DNA of 64,000 bases, from contig DASUUH010000123.1 of assembly GCA_036374175.1 (NCBI GenBank), positions 62,001 through 126,000 on the forward strand. The letters run 5' to 3'. Positions 8,242 through 16,989 of the stretch are shown here, one piece after another. Within the stretch, counting starts at the first letter, position 1. Each line of letters begins with the position of its first letter. The DNA is from JASLBX01 sp036374175 (GTDB lineage Bacteria > Actinomycetota > Actinomycetes > Jiangellales > Jiangellaceae). The notes under the pieces are model-generated. The model worked only from the letters and a program-made list of their open reading frames with translations, did no database searches and was not told the origin of the DNA. Made by a program: the position numbers and the translations under genes.

Positions 8242-10361
8242 TGCGGGCACTGCACCCGGATCAGTCGGGCTACGTCGACCGCGACGGCGTCCCTATCCAC
8301 TACGAGGTCTTCGGCAGCGGTGAGCCGACCCTGTTGCTCGTTCCGCCGTCGCCGATCACCCACTCCCGGATCTGGAAGGCATTGGTTCCGTACCTCGCCC
8401 GGCACTACCGGGTTGTCACACTCGACGGCCGCGGCAACGGCCGCTCCGGACGCCCCACGGACGTCGCCGCCCATACCCGGACTGAGAACGAACGTGACAT
8501 CGTGGCCGTGCTCGACGCAACCGATACCGCCGAGGCGGTGGTCGTCGCCCACTGTCACGCCACCTGGTGGGCCGTCGATATCGCCGCCGAGCATCCGGAC
8601 CGGGTGTGTGCCCTGGTCGCGATCGAGCCAGGAGTCCCGTACCTCGGCCGGTCACAGCCGCACTGGATGGAGGCGGCTCGCCGGTGGGACGACGTCATCG
8701 AGAACGCCTCCGGCTGGGCGCTGTGCACCCGGCACGGCATAGTCAACGAGCACCGCAAGTGGGTGGAGTTCTTTTTCGGAGCCCAGCTTGTCGAGCCGCA
8801 CTCGACGAAACAGCACGACGATGCCGTCGGTTGGGCGCTGGAGTCGACCGGTGTCATCCTCGCCGCCAGCGAGGAGGCCCAAGACGCGGAGCCGCCCGAC
8901 CGAAGCGAATTCGAGCGGCGGTGCCGCGAGCTGGGCGTCCCCGTCCTGGTCATCCACGGCGACCGGGACGTCTGCCAGCACGTCGAGCGCGGCCGGGCGT
9001 TCGCTGAGCTGACGGGCGGAGAGCTGGTCGTCATCGAGGGAGCCGGTCACCTGACCATCGCCAGGGAGCCCGTCCGGGTCAACCAAGCTATTCGGACGTT
9101 TGTCGATCGACTGAAAGGGTCGGATGTGAAGATTCAGCATTGGACACGCGGGCTCAGCCGGCGCAAACGCGCGCTCTACGTGTCGTCGCCGATCGGCCTA
9201 GGGCATGCGCGCAGGGACGTGGCGATCGTCAAGGAGCTGAAGAGGCTCGAACCTGACCTCCAGGTCGACTGGCTCGCCCAGGACCCCGTGACCCACGTGC
9301 TGAAAGCGGAAGGAGAGACGATCCACCCCGCAAGCCGGTGGCTGGCCAGCGAGTCGGCCCACATCGCGTCCGAAGCGGCCGGCCATGAGCTGCACTGCTT
9401 CCAGGCGTTGCGAAACATGGATGAGATTCTCGTGGCCAACTTCATGATCTTCCAGGAGGTCGTCGAGGAGGGTCTGTACGATCTCGTGATCAGTGACGAG
9501 GCCTGGGACATCGACCACTTCTGGCACGAGAACCCGGAGCTCAAGCGCGGGTCGCACGTATGGATGACCGACTTCGTGGGCTTCCTGCCCATGCCCGAGG
9601 GCGGCGAGCGCGAAGAGTTCCTTACTGCCGACTACAACGCCGAGATGATCGAGCACGTCGCTCGATACCCGCGCATCCGCGACCGCGCCGTCTTCGTCGG
9701 CAATTCGGACGACGTGATCCCGGAGAGCTTCGGGCCAGGCCTGCCGAAGATCAGGGACTGGACAGAGGATCACTTCGCCTTCTCCGGCTACATTACGGGC
9801 TTCACCCCGCCCGATCCGGGCGACGTCGAGGGGATGCGGGAGGAACTCGGGTTCCTGCCGGGGGAGAAAGTCGTCCTGGTCACCGTGGGCGGCTCTGGGG
9901 TAGGCCGCGCGCTGCTTGAGAAGGTCATCGACGCCTACCCCATCGCGAAGGCGAAGCAACCTGAGCTGCGGATGATCGTCGTCACCGGACCGCGGATCGT
10001 CCCCGAGTCGCTGCCGAACCATGACGGTCTCCAAGTCCACGGCTACGTCGATCGCCTCTACCGGCACCTGTCGGTGTGTGATCTTGCCGTCGTCCAGGGT
10101 GGTTTGACGACCACGATGGAGCTGACCGCGGCTCAGCGTCCGTTCCTTTACTTCCCGCTGCACAACCACTTCGAGCAGACCTTCCACGTGCGCTACCGGC
10201 TCGACCGGTATGGCGCGGGCCGTTGCTTGGACTTCGCCACCACCGATCCGGACCAGATCGCGGACGCAATCGTGGCCGAAGTGGGTCGTGAGGTGTCATA
10301 CCTGCCCGTCGAGATAGATGGCGCACTCAGAGCCGCCGAATTGGTATCTGAGCTGCTCTGA
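8241..10361 (+). CDS. Alpha/beta hydrolase - glycosyltransferase fusion protein
   Basis: 706 residues in two parts. Residues 1 to about 290 are a paralogue of the upstream hydrolase (same length, same motifs), but the nucleophile elbow reads VVVAHCHATWW, with Cys105 replacing Ser; the acid (VIHGDRD) and histidine (IEGAGHLTIAR) remain. Residues about 303-706 resemble a GT-B glycosyltransferase of the MGT/UGT type: SSPIGLGHARRDVA at its start and HGYVDRLYRHLSVCDLAVVQGG with FPLHNHFEQ near the end. This suggests nucleotide-sugar transfer coupled to an acyl or ester step. No frame break is seen at the junction (about 9126). Products and substrates are unknown. Confidence 0.85.
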   Translation: MRALHPDQSGYVDRDGVPIHYEVFGSGEPTLLLVPPSPITHSRIWKALVPYLARHYRVVTLDGRGNGRSGRPTDVAAHTRTENERDIVAVLDATDTAEAVVVAHCHATWWAVDIAAEHPDRVCALVAIEPGVPYLGRSQPHWMEAARRWDDVIENASGWALCTRHGIVNEHRKWVEFFFGAQLVEPHSTKQHDDAVGWALESTGVILAASEEAQDAEPPDRSEFERRCRELGVPVLVIHGDRDVCQHVERGRAFAELTGGELVVIEGAGHLTIAREPVRVNQAIRTFVDRLKGSDVKIQHWTRGLSRRKRALYVSSPIGLGHARRDVAIVKELKRLEPDLQVDWLAQDPVTHVLKAEGETIHPASRWLASESAHIASEAAGHELHCFQALRNMDEILVANFMIFQEVVEEGLYDLVISDEAWDIDHFWHENPELKRGSHVWMTDFVGFLPMPEGGEREEFLTADYNAEMIEHVARYPRIRDRAVFVGNSDDVIPESFGPGLPKIRDWTEDHFAFSGYITGFTPPDPGDVEGMREELGFLPGEKVVLVTVGGSGVGRALLEKVIDAYPIAKAKQPELRMIVVTGPRIVPESLPNHDGLQVHGYVDRLYRHLSVCDLAVVQGGLTTTMELTAAQRPFLYFPLHNHFEQTFHVRYRLDRYGAGRCLDFATTDPDQIADAIVAEVGREVSYLPVEIDGALRAAELVSELL

Positions 10362-10524
10362 CGGTGCATCTTTGACCGGACCGAGCCCGGGTGCCTGCGG
10401 GATCTCCATTTCGAGCGGACATCCCCCGCGGCGCGAAGCTGTTGGATCAACTCAAGATACTTCTCGACAGCGGAACCGCGGTTGATGCTTGAGCGAGCGA
10501 CACGACCGAACGAGTGGAGCCAGG

Positions 10525-11235
10525 ATGGGCGATTACATCTTCGACGGCATGCGAGCGATGTTCATCAACTGCACGCTCAAGCGCTCCCCGGAGCGCAGCC
10601 ATACGCAGGGACTGATCGATCGAAGCCGGTCGATCATGGACCAGCACGGAGTGGAGACGGAGGTGGTGCGGGCAGTGGATAACGACATCGCGGTCGGCGT
10701 GTGGCCCGACATGACCGAACATGGTTGGGCGATCGACGAGTGGCCGCAGTTGTACCAGCGGGTGCTGGCCGCTGACATTCTGGTGCTTGCCGGGCCGATC
10801 TGGCTTGGTGACAACAGCTCGGTGATGAAGCACGTGATCGAGCGGCTGTACGCGTGCTCCTCGCTGCTGAATAACAAGGGTCAGTACGCCTACTACGGCC
10901 GGGTCGGCGGCTGCCTGATCACCGGTAACGAGGACGGCATCAAACACTGCGCGATGAACGTGCTGTACAGCCTGCAACACCTCGGCTACACCATCCCGCC
11001 GCAGGCTGACGCAGGGTGGATCGGCGAAGCCGGCCCAGGCCCGTCTTACCTGGATGAGGCGTCAGGCGGGCCGGACAACGACTTCACCAACCGCAACACG
11101 ACCTTCATGACCTGGAACCTCATGCATCTGGGCTGGATGCTCAAGCAGGCCGGCGGCGTACCCGCGCACGGTAACCAGCGCTCGGAGTGGGACGCCGGGT
11201 GCCGGTTCGACTTCGAGAATCCGGAGCACCGGTGA
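10525..11235 (+). CDS. Flavodoxin family protein (NAD(P)H-dependent FMN reductase-like)
   Basis: 236 residues. The N-terminal loop FINCTLKRSPERSHTQGL matches the FMN phosphate-binding loop of flavodoxin-like reductases. ADILVLAGPIWLGDNSSVMKHVIERL is the second flavin-contact region. ATG 10525 is preceded by GGAG with a 5-base spacer; a TTG at 10489 is an unsupported longer option. A 163-base gap separates it from the fusion gene, so it may have its own promoter. Likely a quinone or nitro reductase; substrate unknown. Confidence 0.82.
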   Translation: MGDYIFDGMRAMFINCTLKRSPERSHTQGLIDRSRSIMDQHGVETEVVRAVDNDIAVGVWPDMTEHGWAIDEWPQLYQRVLAADILVLAGPIWLGDNSSVMKHVIERLYACSSLLNNKGQYAYYGRVGGCLITGNEDGIKHCAMNVLYSLQHLGYTIPPQADAGWIGEAGPGPSYLDEASGGPDNDFTNRNTTFMTWNLMHLGWMLKQAGGVPAHGNQRSEWDAGCRFDFENPEHR

Positions 11236-11283
11236 GGTCGAGAGGTGGAGCAGCCACGGTGGTCCAGCGTTTGGGAGGTAGGA

Positions 11284-11736
11284 ATGCGTGACATGCGAGC
11301 CGCCATACTTGTAGACCGGGCGGCCGTCGAGGAGATCGTCCACGCCGCCTACGAACCGTGGGTACAGAAGATCGGAGTTCGACCGGCGCCGCTTGACGCC
11401 GACTACGGCGCCCTCATTTCCAGCGGGCATGTTTTCGTTTGTGGCGCCGATGAGCCCACCGGCGTCATCGTGCTTGTGCCCGAGCCTGACGTCCTACTGA
11501 TCGAGAACGTTGCCGTGCACCCCGACCATCAGGGCGAAGGGATCGGGCGGATGCTGCTGGCGTTCGCCGAAACGGAGGCGCGCAGCAGTGGGCGTTCGGT
11601 GCTTCGCCTCTACACCCACTCGGCGATGGCCAGCAATGTCGCGCTGTACGAGCAGCTGGGTTATGTCGTGACGCATCGGGAGCCGCTGGACGGCGGTCAC
11701 CTTGTCCACATGCGCAAGGACATCGATGGACAGTGA
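11284..11736 (+). CDS. GNAT family N-acetyltransferase
   Basis: 150 residues. The acetyl-CoA loop is seen in VAVHPDHQGEGIGRMLLAFAE (Q/RxxGxG/A type), followed by LYTHSAMASNVALYEQLGYV, the usual GNAT C-terminal strand region. ATG 11284 follows GGGAGG; an upstream in-frame GTG at 11245 overlaps the flavodoxin stop region and is less likely. It converges on the MocR gene with no gap (11736/11737). Acceptor unknown. Confidence 0.88.
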   Translation: MRDMRAAILVDRAAVEEIVHAAYEPWVQKIGVRPAPLDADYGALISSGHVFVCGADEPTGVIVLVPEPDVLLIENVAVHPDHQGEGIGRMLLAFAETEARSSGRSVLRLYTHSAMASNVALYEQLGYVVTHREPLDGGHLVHMRKDIDGQ

Positions 11737-13161
11737 TCACCGGCTCTGACTCGATCGTGGCCGTTCGGTGACGCCGCGCGCCAGTTCCGCCACGGCCGAT
11801 GTGACCGAGGCTGGGCGAAGGTGGCCGTACCCCACCACCAACCCGGGCCGGCCGGTCGCGCCCACGGCATAGGCACTCAGCGGCCGAGCATCCAGGCCGG
11901 CCTGCTGAGCGATCCGGGCCAAGGTGAGCTCATCGGAGCCGTTGGGCGGGTGGATGACCAGGTGCAGGCCCGCCGCGGTTCCCGTCACGCTCCAGCTCGG
12001 CAGCCGGCCGGTCAGCTCACTAACCAGTCGATCGCGCACGGCGCGGTACCGGCCGCTCATTGCCCGGATATGCCGGTCCAGCTCACCGCGGGTCAGGAAG
12101 TCGGCCAGTGTGGCCTGCTCGACGATGCCCGTGCCCAAGTCGGCGCCGTACTTGGCGGCGACCAGATCGGAGATGAGGTGGTCTGGTGCGACGAGCCAGC
12201 CGATCCGCAGGCCAGGCGCCAGTGTTTTAGACAGGCTCCCGCCGTACACCACGACGTCAGGCCCGAGCCCCTGCAGGGCGCCGACCGGCGTCCGGTCATA
12301 CCGGAACTCTGCGTCGTAGTCGTCCTCGATGACGAGCCCGCCCGTGTCGCGCGCCCACTCGAGCAGCGCATGCCGCCGATCAGGTGACATGACGACGCCG
12401 GTCGGAAACTGGTGTGCGGGAGTCACGACGACCGCCTTGACACCCGAGCTGGCCAACGCGTCCACACGTATTCCGCTCCCGTCGACAGGGATGGCCACAC
12501 ATGACACGCCTGCTCCAGAGAGTTGTTCGCGCAGGCCGGCCGAGCCAGGGTCTTCCAAACCTATTGCGGATACCCCACGCTGGGCGAAGACCTCGGCGAT
12601 CAGTCGCGATGCCTGCCCGAAGCCATTGACGATCAGGACGCGCTCCGGAGGGGCGATCAGGGCGCGCACCCGGCCCAGATAGGCCGACAGCTCAGTGCGC
12701 AATCCGGCATACCCGGCCGGGTCGCCGTAGCCGAACGCGGAGTCGGGTAGGTCGGCCAGCGCACGTTGTGTGCTGCGCAGCCACCCCGCTCGGGGAAAGT
12801 ACGCGCCGGATGGCAACCCAGGATTCGTCGGTGGTCGCGGAGCTGGCGGGGGAGTAGTTCGGCGTGAACGTGGAACGGCGGCGACCTCCGTACCGCTGCC
12901 TTGCCGCGCGTTCAAGTAGCCCTCGGCTGAGAGCTGCTCGTACGCCCGCACGACGACACCACGCGACACGTTCAGGTCACGAGCGAGGATCCGAGAGGGC
13001 GGTAGCCGGGTGCCAGTGGGTAACGATCCGCTGCGTACAGAGTCGCGCAGCCGGCACATGAGCGTGGCGGCTTGCTCGCCGCGGGGAACACCGGCGAGCG
13101 TCAGCTCGAGCAGGAGGCCCTGATTGGTACCTTCGTCTGCCGTCACATTGGCATCTTGCAC
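11737..13161 (-). CDS. MocR/PdxR-type GntR regulator with aminotransferase domain
   Basis: 474 residues. N-terminal winged helix (about 25-95: GTRLPPSRILARDLNVSR and AYEQLSAEGYL) fused to a fold-type I aminotransferase domain; the PLP lysine lies in YGGSLSKTLAPGLRIGW. MocR proteins sense PLP or amino acid derivatives. GTG 13161 is the start. It is divergent from azlC with only 29 bases between, containing a palindrome and -10-like elements, so it probably regulates azlCD and itself. The GTG lies about six bases after a CATAAT box, suggesting a leaderless transcript. Confidence 0.92.
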   Translation of the reverse strand: MQDANVTADEGTNQGLLLELTLAGVPRGEQAATLMCRLRDSVRSGSLPTGTRLPPSRILARDLNVSRGVVVRAYEQLSAEGYLNARQGSGTEVAAVPRSRRTTPPPAPRPPTNPGLPSGAYFPRAGWLRSTQRALADLPDSAFGYGDPAGYAGLRTELSAYLGRVRALIAPPERVLIVNGFGQASRLIAEVFAQRGVSAIGLEDPGSAGLREQLSGAGVSCVAIPVDGSGIRVDALASSGVKAVVVTPAHQFPTGVVMSPDRRHALLEWARDTGGLVIEDDYDAEFRYDRTPVGALQGLGPDVVVYGGSLSKTLAPGLRIGWLVAPDHLISDLVAAKYGADLGTGIVEQATLADFLTRGELDRHIRAMSGRYRAVRDRLVSELTGRLPSWSVTGTAAGLHLVIHPPNGSDELTLARIAQQAGLDARPLSAYAVGATGRPGLVVGYGHLRPASVTSAVAELARGVTERPRSSQSR

Positions 13162-13163
13162 GG

Positions 13164-13183
13164 GGCCATTATGGCCATAGGGT
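13164..13183. promoter_or_regulatory. Operator/promoter between MocR gene and azlC
   Basis: The 13-base palindrome GGCCAT-T-ATGGCC (13164-13176) fills the centre of the 29-base divergent gap. On the minus strand CATAAT (13173-13168) precedes the MocR GTG by six bases. On the plus strand TAGGGT (13178-13183) precedes azlC ATG by seven bases. Both transcripts may be leaderless and a bound regulator would cover both -10 boxes. Assignment is by inspection only. Confidence 0.5.
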
Positions 13184-13190
13184 CGTCGCC

Positions 13191-13850
13191 ATGGCGAGGG
13201 CTAGAGCGTCGGCGAGCGCAGGGGTGGTCTCGGCCGCGGTGCCTGTCGCGGTCGCCATTGGCGTTTTCGGGATTGTGTACGGCGCCGCGGCTGGGCCGGT
13301 GCTCGGCACCCCAATGACCGTGGTGAGTTCGCTGATCGTGTTCTCTGGTGTCGCACAGTTCACGATGGTCGCGCTCGTGGCCGCCGGGGCCACGCCGGTC
13401 GCGGTCCTTGGCGCGGTTGCCACCCTTGCGTTGCGCCACCTGCCGTTGGGTGCGGTGCTTCAACCAGTGCTGACGGACGGCCGAGGCCGCAGGGCGCTCA
13501 TCGCACCGTTCCTGCTGGATGAGACCACGGGATTGGCGCTGACCACTGATGCACGAGCCGAGCGAACTCTGGCGGTCAGCGGTGGGCTCGCCTATGCGGG
13601 GTGGGTCGGCGGCACCATCATCGGTTTGGCGGGCGGTACGTACGCGAGCTTCGAACCGCTGGCCGCGGCGCTGTTCCCAGTACTGTTCGTTGGGCTGGCC
13701 GCCCTAACCGCGCGAACGCAATCCGACGCCGCGCGGGCCGCCCTGGCAGGGGTTGGGAGTGCCATTCTGTTGATCACGTGGCCCGCCGCCGACGCGCTCG
13801 GCGTGATAGCGGTGGCTGTTGTGGTGTCGTGTGTGGTGCGGGCGGCATGA
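13191..13850 (+). CDS. azlC: AzlC family branched-chain amino acid exporter, large subunit
   Basis: 219 residues with about five to six hydrophobic helices and the AzlC signature region FGIVYGAAAGPVLGTPMTVV, then SLIVFSGVAQFTMVALVAAG. AzlCD-type pumps export branched-chain amino acids or analogues. Its stop overlaps azlD (ATGA at 13847-13850). The regulator is probably the divergent MocR protein. Start ATG 13191 fits a leaderless or very short leader. Confidence 0.9.
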   Translation: MARARASASAGVVSAAVPVAVAIGVFGIVYGAAAGPVLGTPMTVVSSLIVFSGVAQFTMVALVAAGATPVAVLGAVATLALRHLPLGAVLQPVLTDGRGRRALIAPFLLDETTGLALTTDARAERTLAVSGGLAYAGWVGGTIIGLAGGTYASFEPLAAALFPVLFVGLAALTARTQSDAARAALAGVGSAILLITWPAADALGVIAVAVVVSCVVRAA

Positions 13851-14140
13851 GTCTGTCGCTCTTGATCGTCGTGGCGGCCATCACGATCGGCAGCAGGGTT
13901 GCTGCCTTGGCCATGCTTCCACCGCTGCGCGGGCCGGTCGCGGCGATTGCCCAGCGATTACCCGCTCCGCTGTTCGCCTCCTTGGCGGCGCTGAGTATCA
14001 CCGGGTCGGGCGGCACGGTCACCCGGCCGATTCTGGCCGCTACCGGATGCGCCCTCGTCGCGGCTTTGCGGTGGCGCTCGTTGTTGGTGATATTGGCGGC
14101 AGGAATGGGCGGGTGCCTCGCTGCGAGCTTGATCTGGTGA
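13847..14140 (+). CDS. azlD: AzlD family branched-chain amino acid exporter, small subunit
   Basis: 97 residues, four hydrophobic segments, overlapping azlC by four bases. Length and order (large subunit then small subunit) match AzlCD pairs. The motif region ITIGSRVAALAML at the N-terminus resembles AzlD proteins. It lies 15 bases before the B3/B4 gene, which may be co-transcribed. Confidence 0.85.
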   Translation: MSLSLLIVVAAITIGSRVAALAMLPPLRGPVAAIAQRLPAPLFASLAALSITGSGGTVTRPILAATGCALVAALRWRSLLVILAAGMGGCLAASLIW

Positions 14141-14155
14141 GAACGGAACTGATCC

Positions 14156-14842
14156 ATGTTTATCTATGACAACGCAGTCCTGGCCGAGTTCTCGACCATC
14201 CGGGCCGGACTGGTCCACGCCAGCGGACTGGCTAACGGCCCCAGCCCAGCGGAACTCGTGGCCGAGTACGAGTCTGAGCAGCGGGCCGTCGCCGAGCGGC
14301 TCGCCACGGCTCCGATCGCAGAGTTGCCGTCGATATCTGCGTGGCGGCGAGTGTTCACGCGGTTCGGGGCAAAGCCCACCCAGTACCGAAGCGCGGCCGA
14401 GGCGCTGCTGCGCCGGCTCGCCAAACACGGCGACATTCCGTCTATCAACGTCCTCGTGGACATCGGCAACCTGGTCTCGATTCGTTACGCGATGCCGGTG
14501 GCCGTGATCGACCTTGCCGGCATCACCGGCGTGACGACCGTCCAGTTCGCCACCGGGAGCGAGGAGTTCACCGACTTGGGTTCGTCGGCGAGCGTCCATC
14601 CTGAGCCGGGTGAAGTGATCTTTGCCGACGAGGCTGGCCGGGTAAGTGCCCGGCGCTGGTGCTGGCGGCAGAGCGCACAGAGCGCGACCACCGACGCGAC
14701 GACCGAGGCGCTGTTCATCGTCGAAGGCCATCACGATGCCGCAGCGGTGGACGTCAAGGCAGCGGCCGACGACCTCACCACACTACTCGGGCGGTACCAG
14801 CGCGGCTGCGATGTCCGTCCCCACCTGATCGCTCCACGCTAG
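14156..14842 (+). CDS. B3/B4 tRNA-binding domain protein (PheT-like stand-alone domain)
   Basis: 228 residues matching stand-alone B3/B4 domains related to phenylalanyl-tRNA synthetase beta-chain editing modules: SAWRRVFTRFGAKPTQYRSA, then INVLVDIGNLVSIRYAMPV and VFADEAG-like ending IFADEAGRVSARRW. Family members are suspected to act on mischarged tRNA or D-/non-cognate amino acids; the role here is inferred. It follows azlD by 15 bases, plausible operon of amino-acid stress genes. Confidence 0.85.
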   Translation: MFIYDNAVLAEFSTIRAGLVHASGLANGPSPAELVAEYESEQRAVAERLATAPIAELPSISAWRRVFTRFGAKPTQYRSAAEALLRRLAKHGDIPSINVLVDIGNLVSIRYAMPVAVIDLAGITGVTTVQFATGSEEFTDLGSSASVHPEPGEVIFADEAGRVSARRWCWRQSAQSATTDATTEALFIVEGHHDAAAVDVKAAADDLTTLLGRYQRGCDVRPHLIAPR

Positions 14843-14869
14843 GTCCATGTTGGCTCCGCAGCTTCCTAG

Positions 14870-14898
14870 TTGACAAGTTAGTGATTGAACACTAACTT
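14870..14898 (+). promoter_or_regulatory. Promoter with overlapping TetR operator, leaderless start
   Basis: TTGACA (14870-14875), a 17-base spacer and TAACTT (14893-14898) make a near-consensus promoter. A perfect 9+9 palindrome AAGTTAGTG-N6-CACTAACTT (14875-14898) covers it. The TetR GTG at 14905 lies seven bases after the -10, where transcription should begin, so the message is probably leaderless and autoregulated. Confidence 0.7.
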
Positions 14899-14904
14899 AG
14901 TGCC

Positions 14905-15477
14905 GTGGCCAAGTCGAGTAGCCGGATGTCCGCCGACGAACGCCGGCATGCTGTGGTGCTCGCCGCCATCACCGAGTTCGCGCGGGCTGGATACCAGGGC
15001 ACCACTACTGCAGCGATTGCTAGCCGGGTAGGTGTCTCGCAGCCGTACCTGTTCCGGCTCTTTCCCGACAAGAGAGCCATCTTTCTGGCCGCCGCCAAGC
15101 GATGCACGGACGACATCCGCGAGCGCTTCGCCGAGGTAAGTGACGGCATGCCGCCGGAGCAGGCGCATCACGCCATGGCAGATGCTTACGCCGAGCTGAT
15201 CGCTGATCGCGACCGGCTGCTCTTTCAAATGCAGATGTACGTCGCCGTGGCCGCGGCAGCGCAGGCTGGCGACGTCGAGTTCGCAGCCGAGATCCAGCGC
15301 GTGTGGACCGACCTCTGGGACCTCGTGCAGCTGCGACTGGCCGACAAAGACGCTGCGACGGAATTCATGGGGGCCGGCATGTTGATCAATGTGTTGCTGG
15401 CCATGGATTACCCGTCCGACCACCGGGTCTGGGCGGGCTTTGATCCGAACCGTACACACGAGAGCGGCTCGGGCTAG
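14905..15477 (+). CDS. TetR/AcrR family regulator of the adjacent DHA2 exporter
   Basis: 190 residues. Helix-turn-helix at about residues 27-66 (GTTTAAIASRVGVSQPYLFRLF). The C-terminal ligand domain is not assignable to a ligand. GTG 14905 fits a leaderless transcript from the promoter at 14870; ATG 14926 is an alternative. Its own palindrome recurs, imperfectly, just upstream of the exporter at 15550, which argues that it represses both. Expressed in the same direction as the exporter with a 72-base gap. Confidence 0.9.
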   Translation: MAKSSSRMSADERRHAVVLAAITEFARAGYQGTTTAAIASRVGVSQPYLFRLFPDKRAIFLAAAKRCTDDIRERFAEVSDGMPPEQAHHAMADAYAELIADRDRLLFQMQMYVAVAAAAQAGDVEFAAEIQRVWTDLWDLVQLRLADKDAATEFMGAGMLINVLLAMDYPSDHRVWAGFDPNRTHESGSG

Positions 15478-15522
15478 CCAACCTTTGCTGCTCATCACCG
15501 ACGTGCAGTGCGACAACGAAAG

Positions 15523-15540
15523 TTAGTAATCAATCACTAA
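15523..15540 (+). promoter_or_regulatory. Second TetR operator, adjoining exporter ribosome site
   Basis: TTAGTAATCAATCACTAA (15523-15540) matches the core of the operator at 14878-14895 (TTAGT outer arms and ACTAA, same spacing). It abuts the GGAGG of the exporter gene (15541-15545). A repressor here would block the exporter transcript close to its start codon. Confidence 0.6.
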
Positions 15541-15549
15541 GGAGGCTCA

Positions 15550-16980
15550 ATGTCCGATCATGTCGACTCGCGGGCGCGTGTGATCTGGACGCTCGTCCTG
15601 ACCAGTGCGGCCACGTTCATGGCTGCACTGGACAACCTCGTCGTCACCACCGCCTTGACAGTGATCAGGGAGGATCTCGCGGGCAGCCTGGCCGACCTGG
15701 AATGGATCGTCAACGGGTACACCCTGCCGTTCGCCTGTCTGCTGCTGTTCGCGGCCGCGCTCGGCGACAGATTTGGCCGGCGTCGAGTGTTCGTCGCGGG
15801 TATCGGGCTGTTCGTCGCTGCGTCGGCCGGTGCTGCCCTCGCTACCAGTACCGACGCTCTCATTGCCGCCCGTGCGTTACAGGGTGCGGGAGCGGCCGCG
15901 CTGATGCCACTTAGCCTGACGCTCATCACTGCAGCGGTGCCGCCGCGCCGACGGGGGATGGCGTTCGGCATCTGGGGTGCGGTGAACGGCGTGGCGATCG
16001 CCAGCGGACCGCTGGTCGGCGGCACCATCACCGAGCACTTGTCCTGGCATTGGATCTTCTGGCTGAACGTCCCGATCGGGGTTGCCCTCATCCCGCTCGT
16101 GCTGTCTCGGCTGTCGGAAAGTTACGGCCCGAACAATCGCCTTGACCTGGTCGGGACCGTCCTCGCCAGCGCCGGCCTGTTCGGCATCGTGCTCTCGATC
16201 GTGCGCGGCCACGAGCACGGTTGGACGTCCGCTCCGGTGCTTGCCGGGTTCGCGGCCGGTGCGGCGTTGCTGGTCGGGTTCGTCCGGTGGGAGTTGCGCG
16301 CGCCCGCACCTATGCTGCCGATGCGGCTTTTCCGCTTCCGCGCATTCAGCGCAATCAATGTCGCGGGACTGTTGATGTTCTTCGGCGCCTTCGGATCGAT
16401 CTTCCTGCTTACCCAGTTCTTGCAGTTCATCCAGGGTTATTCGCCACAGGAGGCGGGATTGCGGATGCTTCCCTGGACGGCGATGCCCATGGTCGTGGCG
16501 CCGATCGCGGGCGTCCTGGCGGACCGGATCGGCGGTCGGCCTCTCGTGATCTCCGGATTCCTGACGATGGCGGCCGGTCTGGCCTGGTTTGCGATGGTCA
16601 ACGAGCCGGATGTCAGCTACCTCGCCCAGGTGCCGGCGTTTGTGTTGAGCGGAATCGGAATGGCGATGTTCTTCGCGCCGGCCGGAGCGATCCTCATGGG
16701 TTCGGTGCCGCCGGTCGAGCAGGGCATCGCATCGGGGGTGAACAACTCTGTACGTGAAGTCGGTGGGGCGCTCGGCGTCGCAGTGCTCGCGTCGGTGTTC
16801 GCTGCTCAGGGTGGTTACGAGACACCGCAGATGTTCACCGACGGTCTCGTCCCGGCCCTGTGGGTAGGTGTGGCCAGCCTCGTCGCAGCCGCGATCGTCA
16901 TGCTGTGGGTCCCGCGTACCCGGCCCGTCTTCGACGTCCCTGCGATGCGTGCTGCGGATGAAGTGTCCGCCGCCGCCTGA
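15550..16980 (+). CDS. MFS transporter, DHA2 (EmrB/QacA) drug:H+ antiporter
   Basis: 476 residues, about 14 transmembrane helices. DHA2 signatures: LDNLVVTTALTVI in helix 1 (motif D1), GDRFGRRRVFVAG (motif A), and ALQGAGAAALMPLSL. GGAGG at 15541-15545 precedes ATG 15550. Controlled, by inference, by the upstream TetR via the shared operator. Likely efflux of a hydrophobic toxic compound; substrate unknown. Ends nine bases before a convergent TetR gene. Confidence 0.93.
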   Translation: MSDHVDSRARVIWTLVLTSAATFMAALDNLVVTTALTVIREDLAGSLADLEWIVNGYTLPFACLLLFAAALGDRFGRRRVFVAGIGLFVAASAGAALATSTDALIAARALQGAGAAALMPLSLTLITAAVPPRRRGMAFGIWGAVNGVAIASGPLVGGTITEHLSWHWIFWLNVPIGVALIPLVLSRLSESYGPNNRLDLVGTVLASAGLFGIVLSIVRGHEHGWTSAPVLAGFAAGAALLVGFVRWELRAPAPMLPMRLFRFRAFSAINVAGLLMFFGAFGSIFLLTQFLQFIQGYSPQEAGLRMLPWTAMPMVVAPIAGVLADRIGGRPLVISGFLTMAAGLAWFAMVNEPDVSYLAQVPAFVLSGIGMAMFFAPAGAILMGSVPPVEQGIASGVNNSVREVGGALGVAVLASVFAAQGGYETPQMFTDGLVPALWVGVASLVAAAIVMLWVPRTRPVFDVPAMRAADEVSAAA

Positions 16981-16989
16981 GCGGGCGCA

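Noticed and set aside
6358..8250. Long minus-strand ORF (about 630 codons) opposite DUF2182 and hydrolase genes
   Set aside because: No recognisable motifs, low-complexity Arg/Pro/His-rich translation, and fully covered by well-supported plus-strand genes; typical high-GC shadow.
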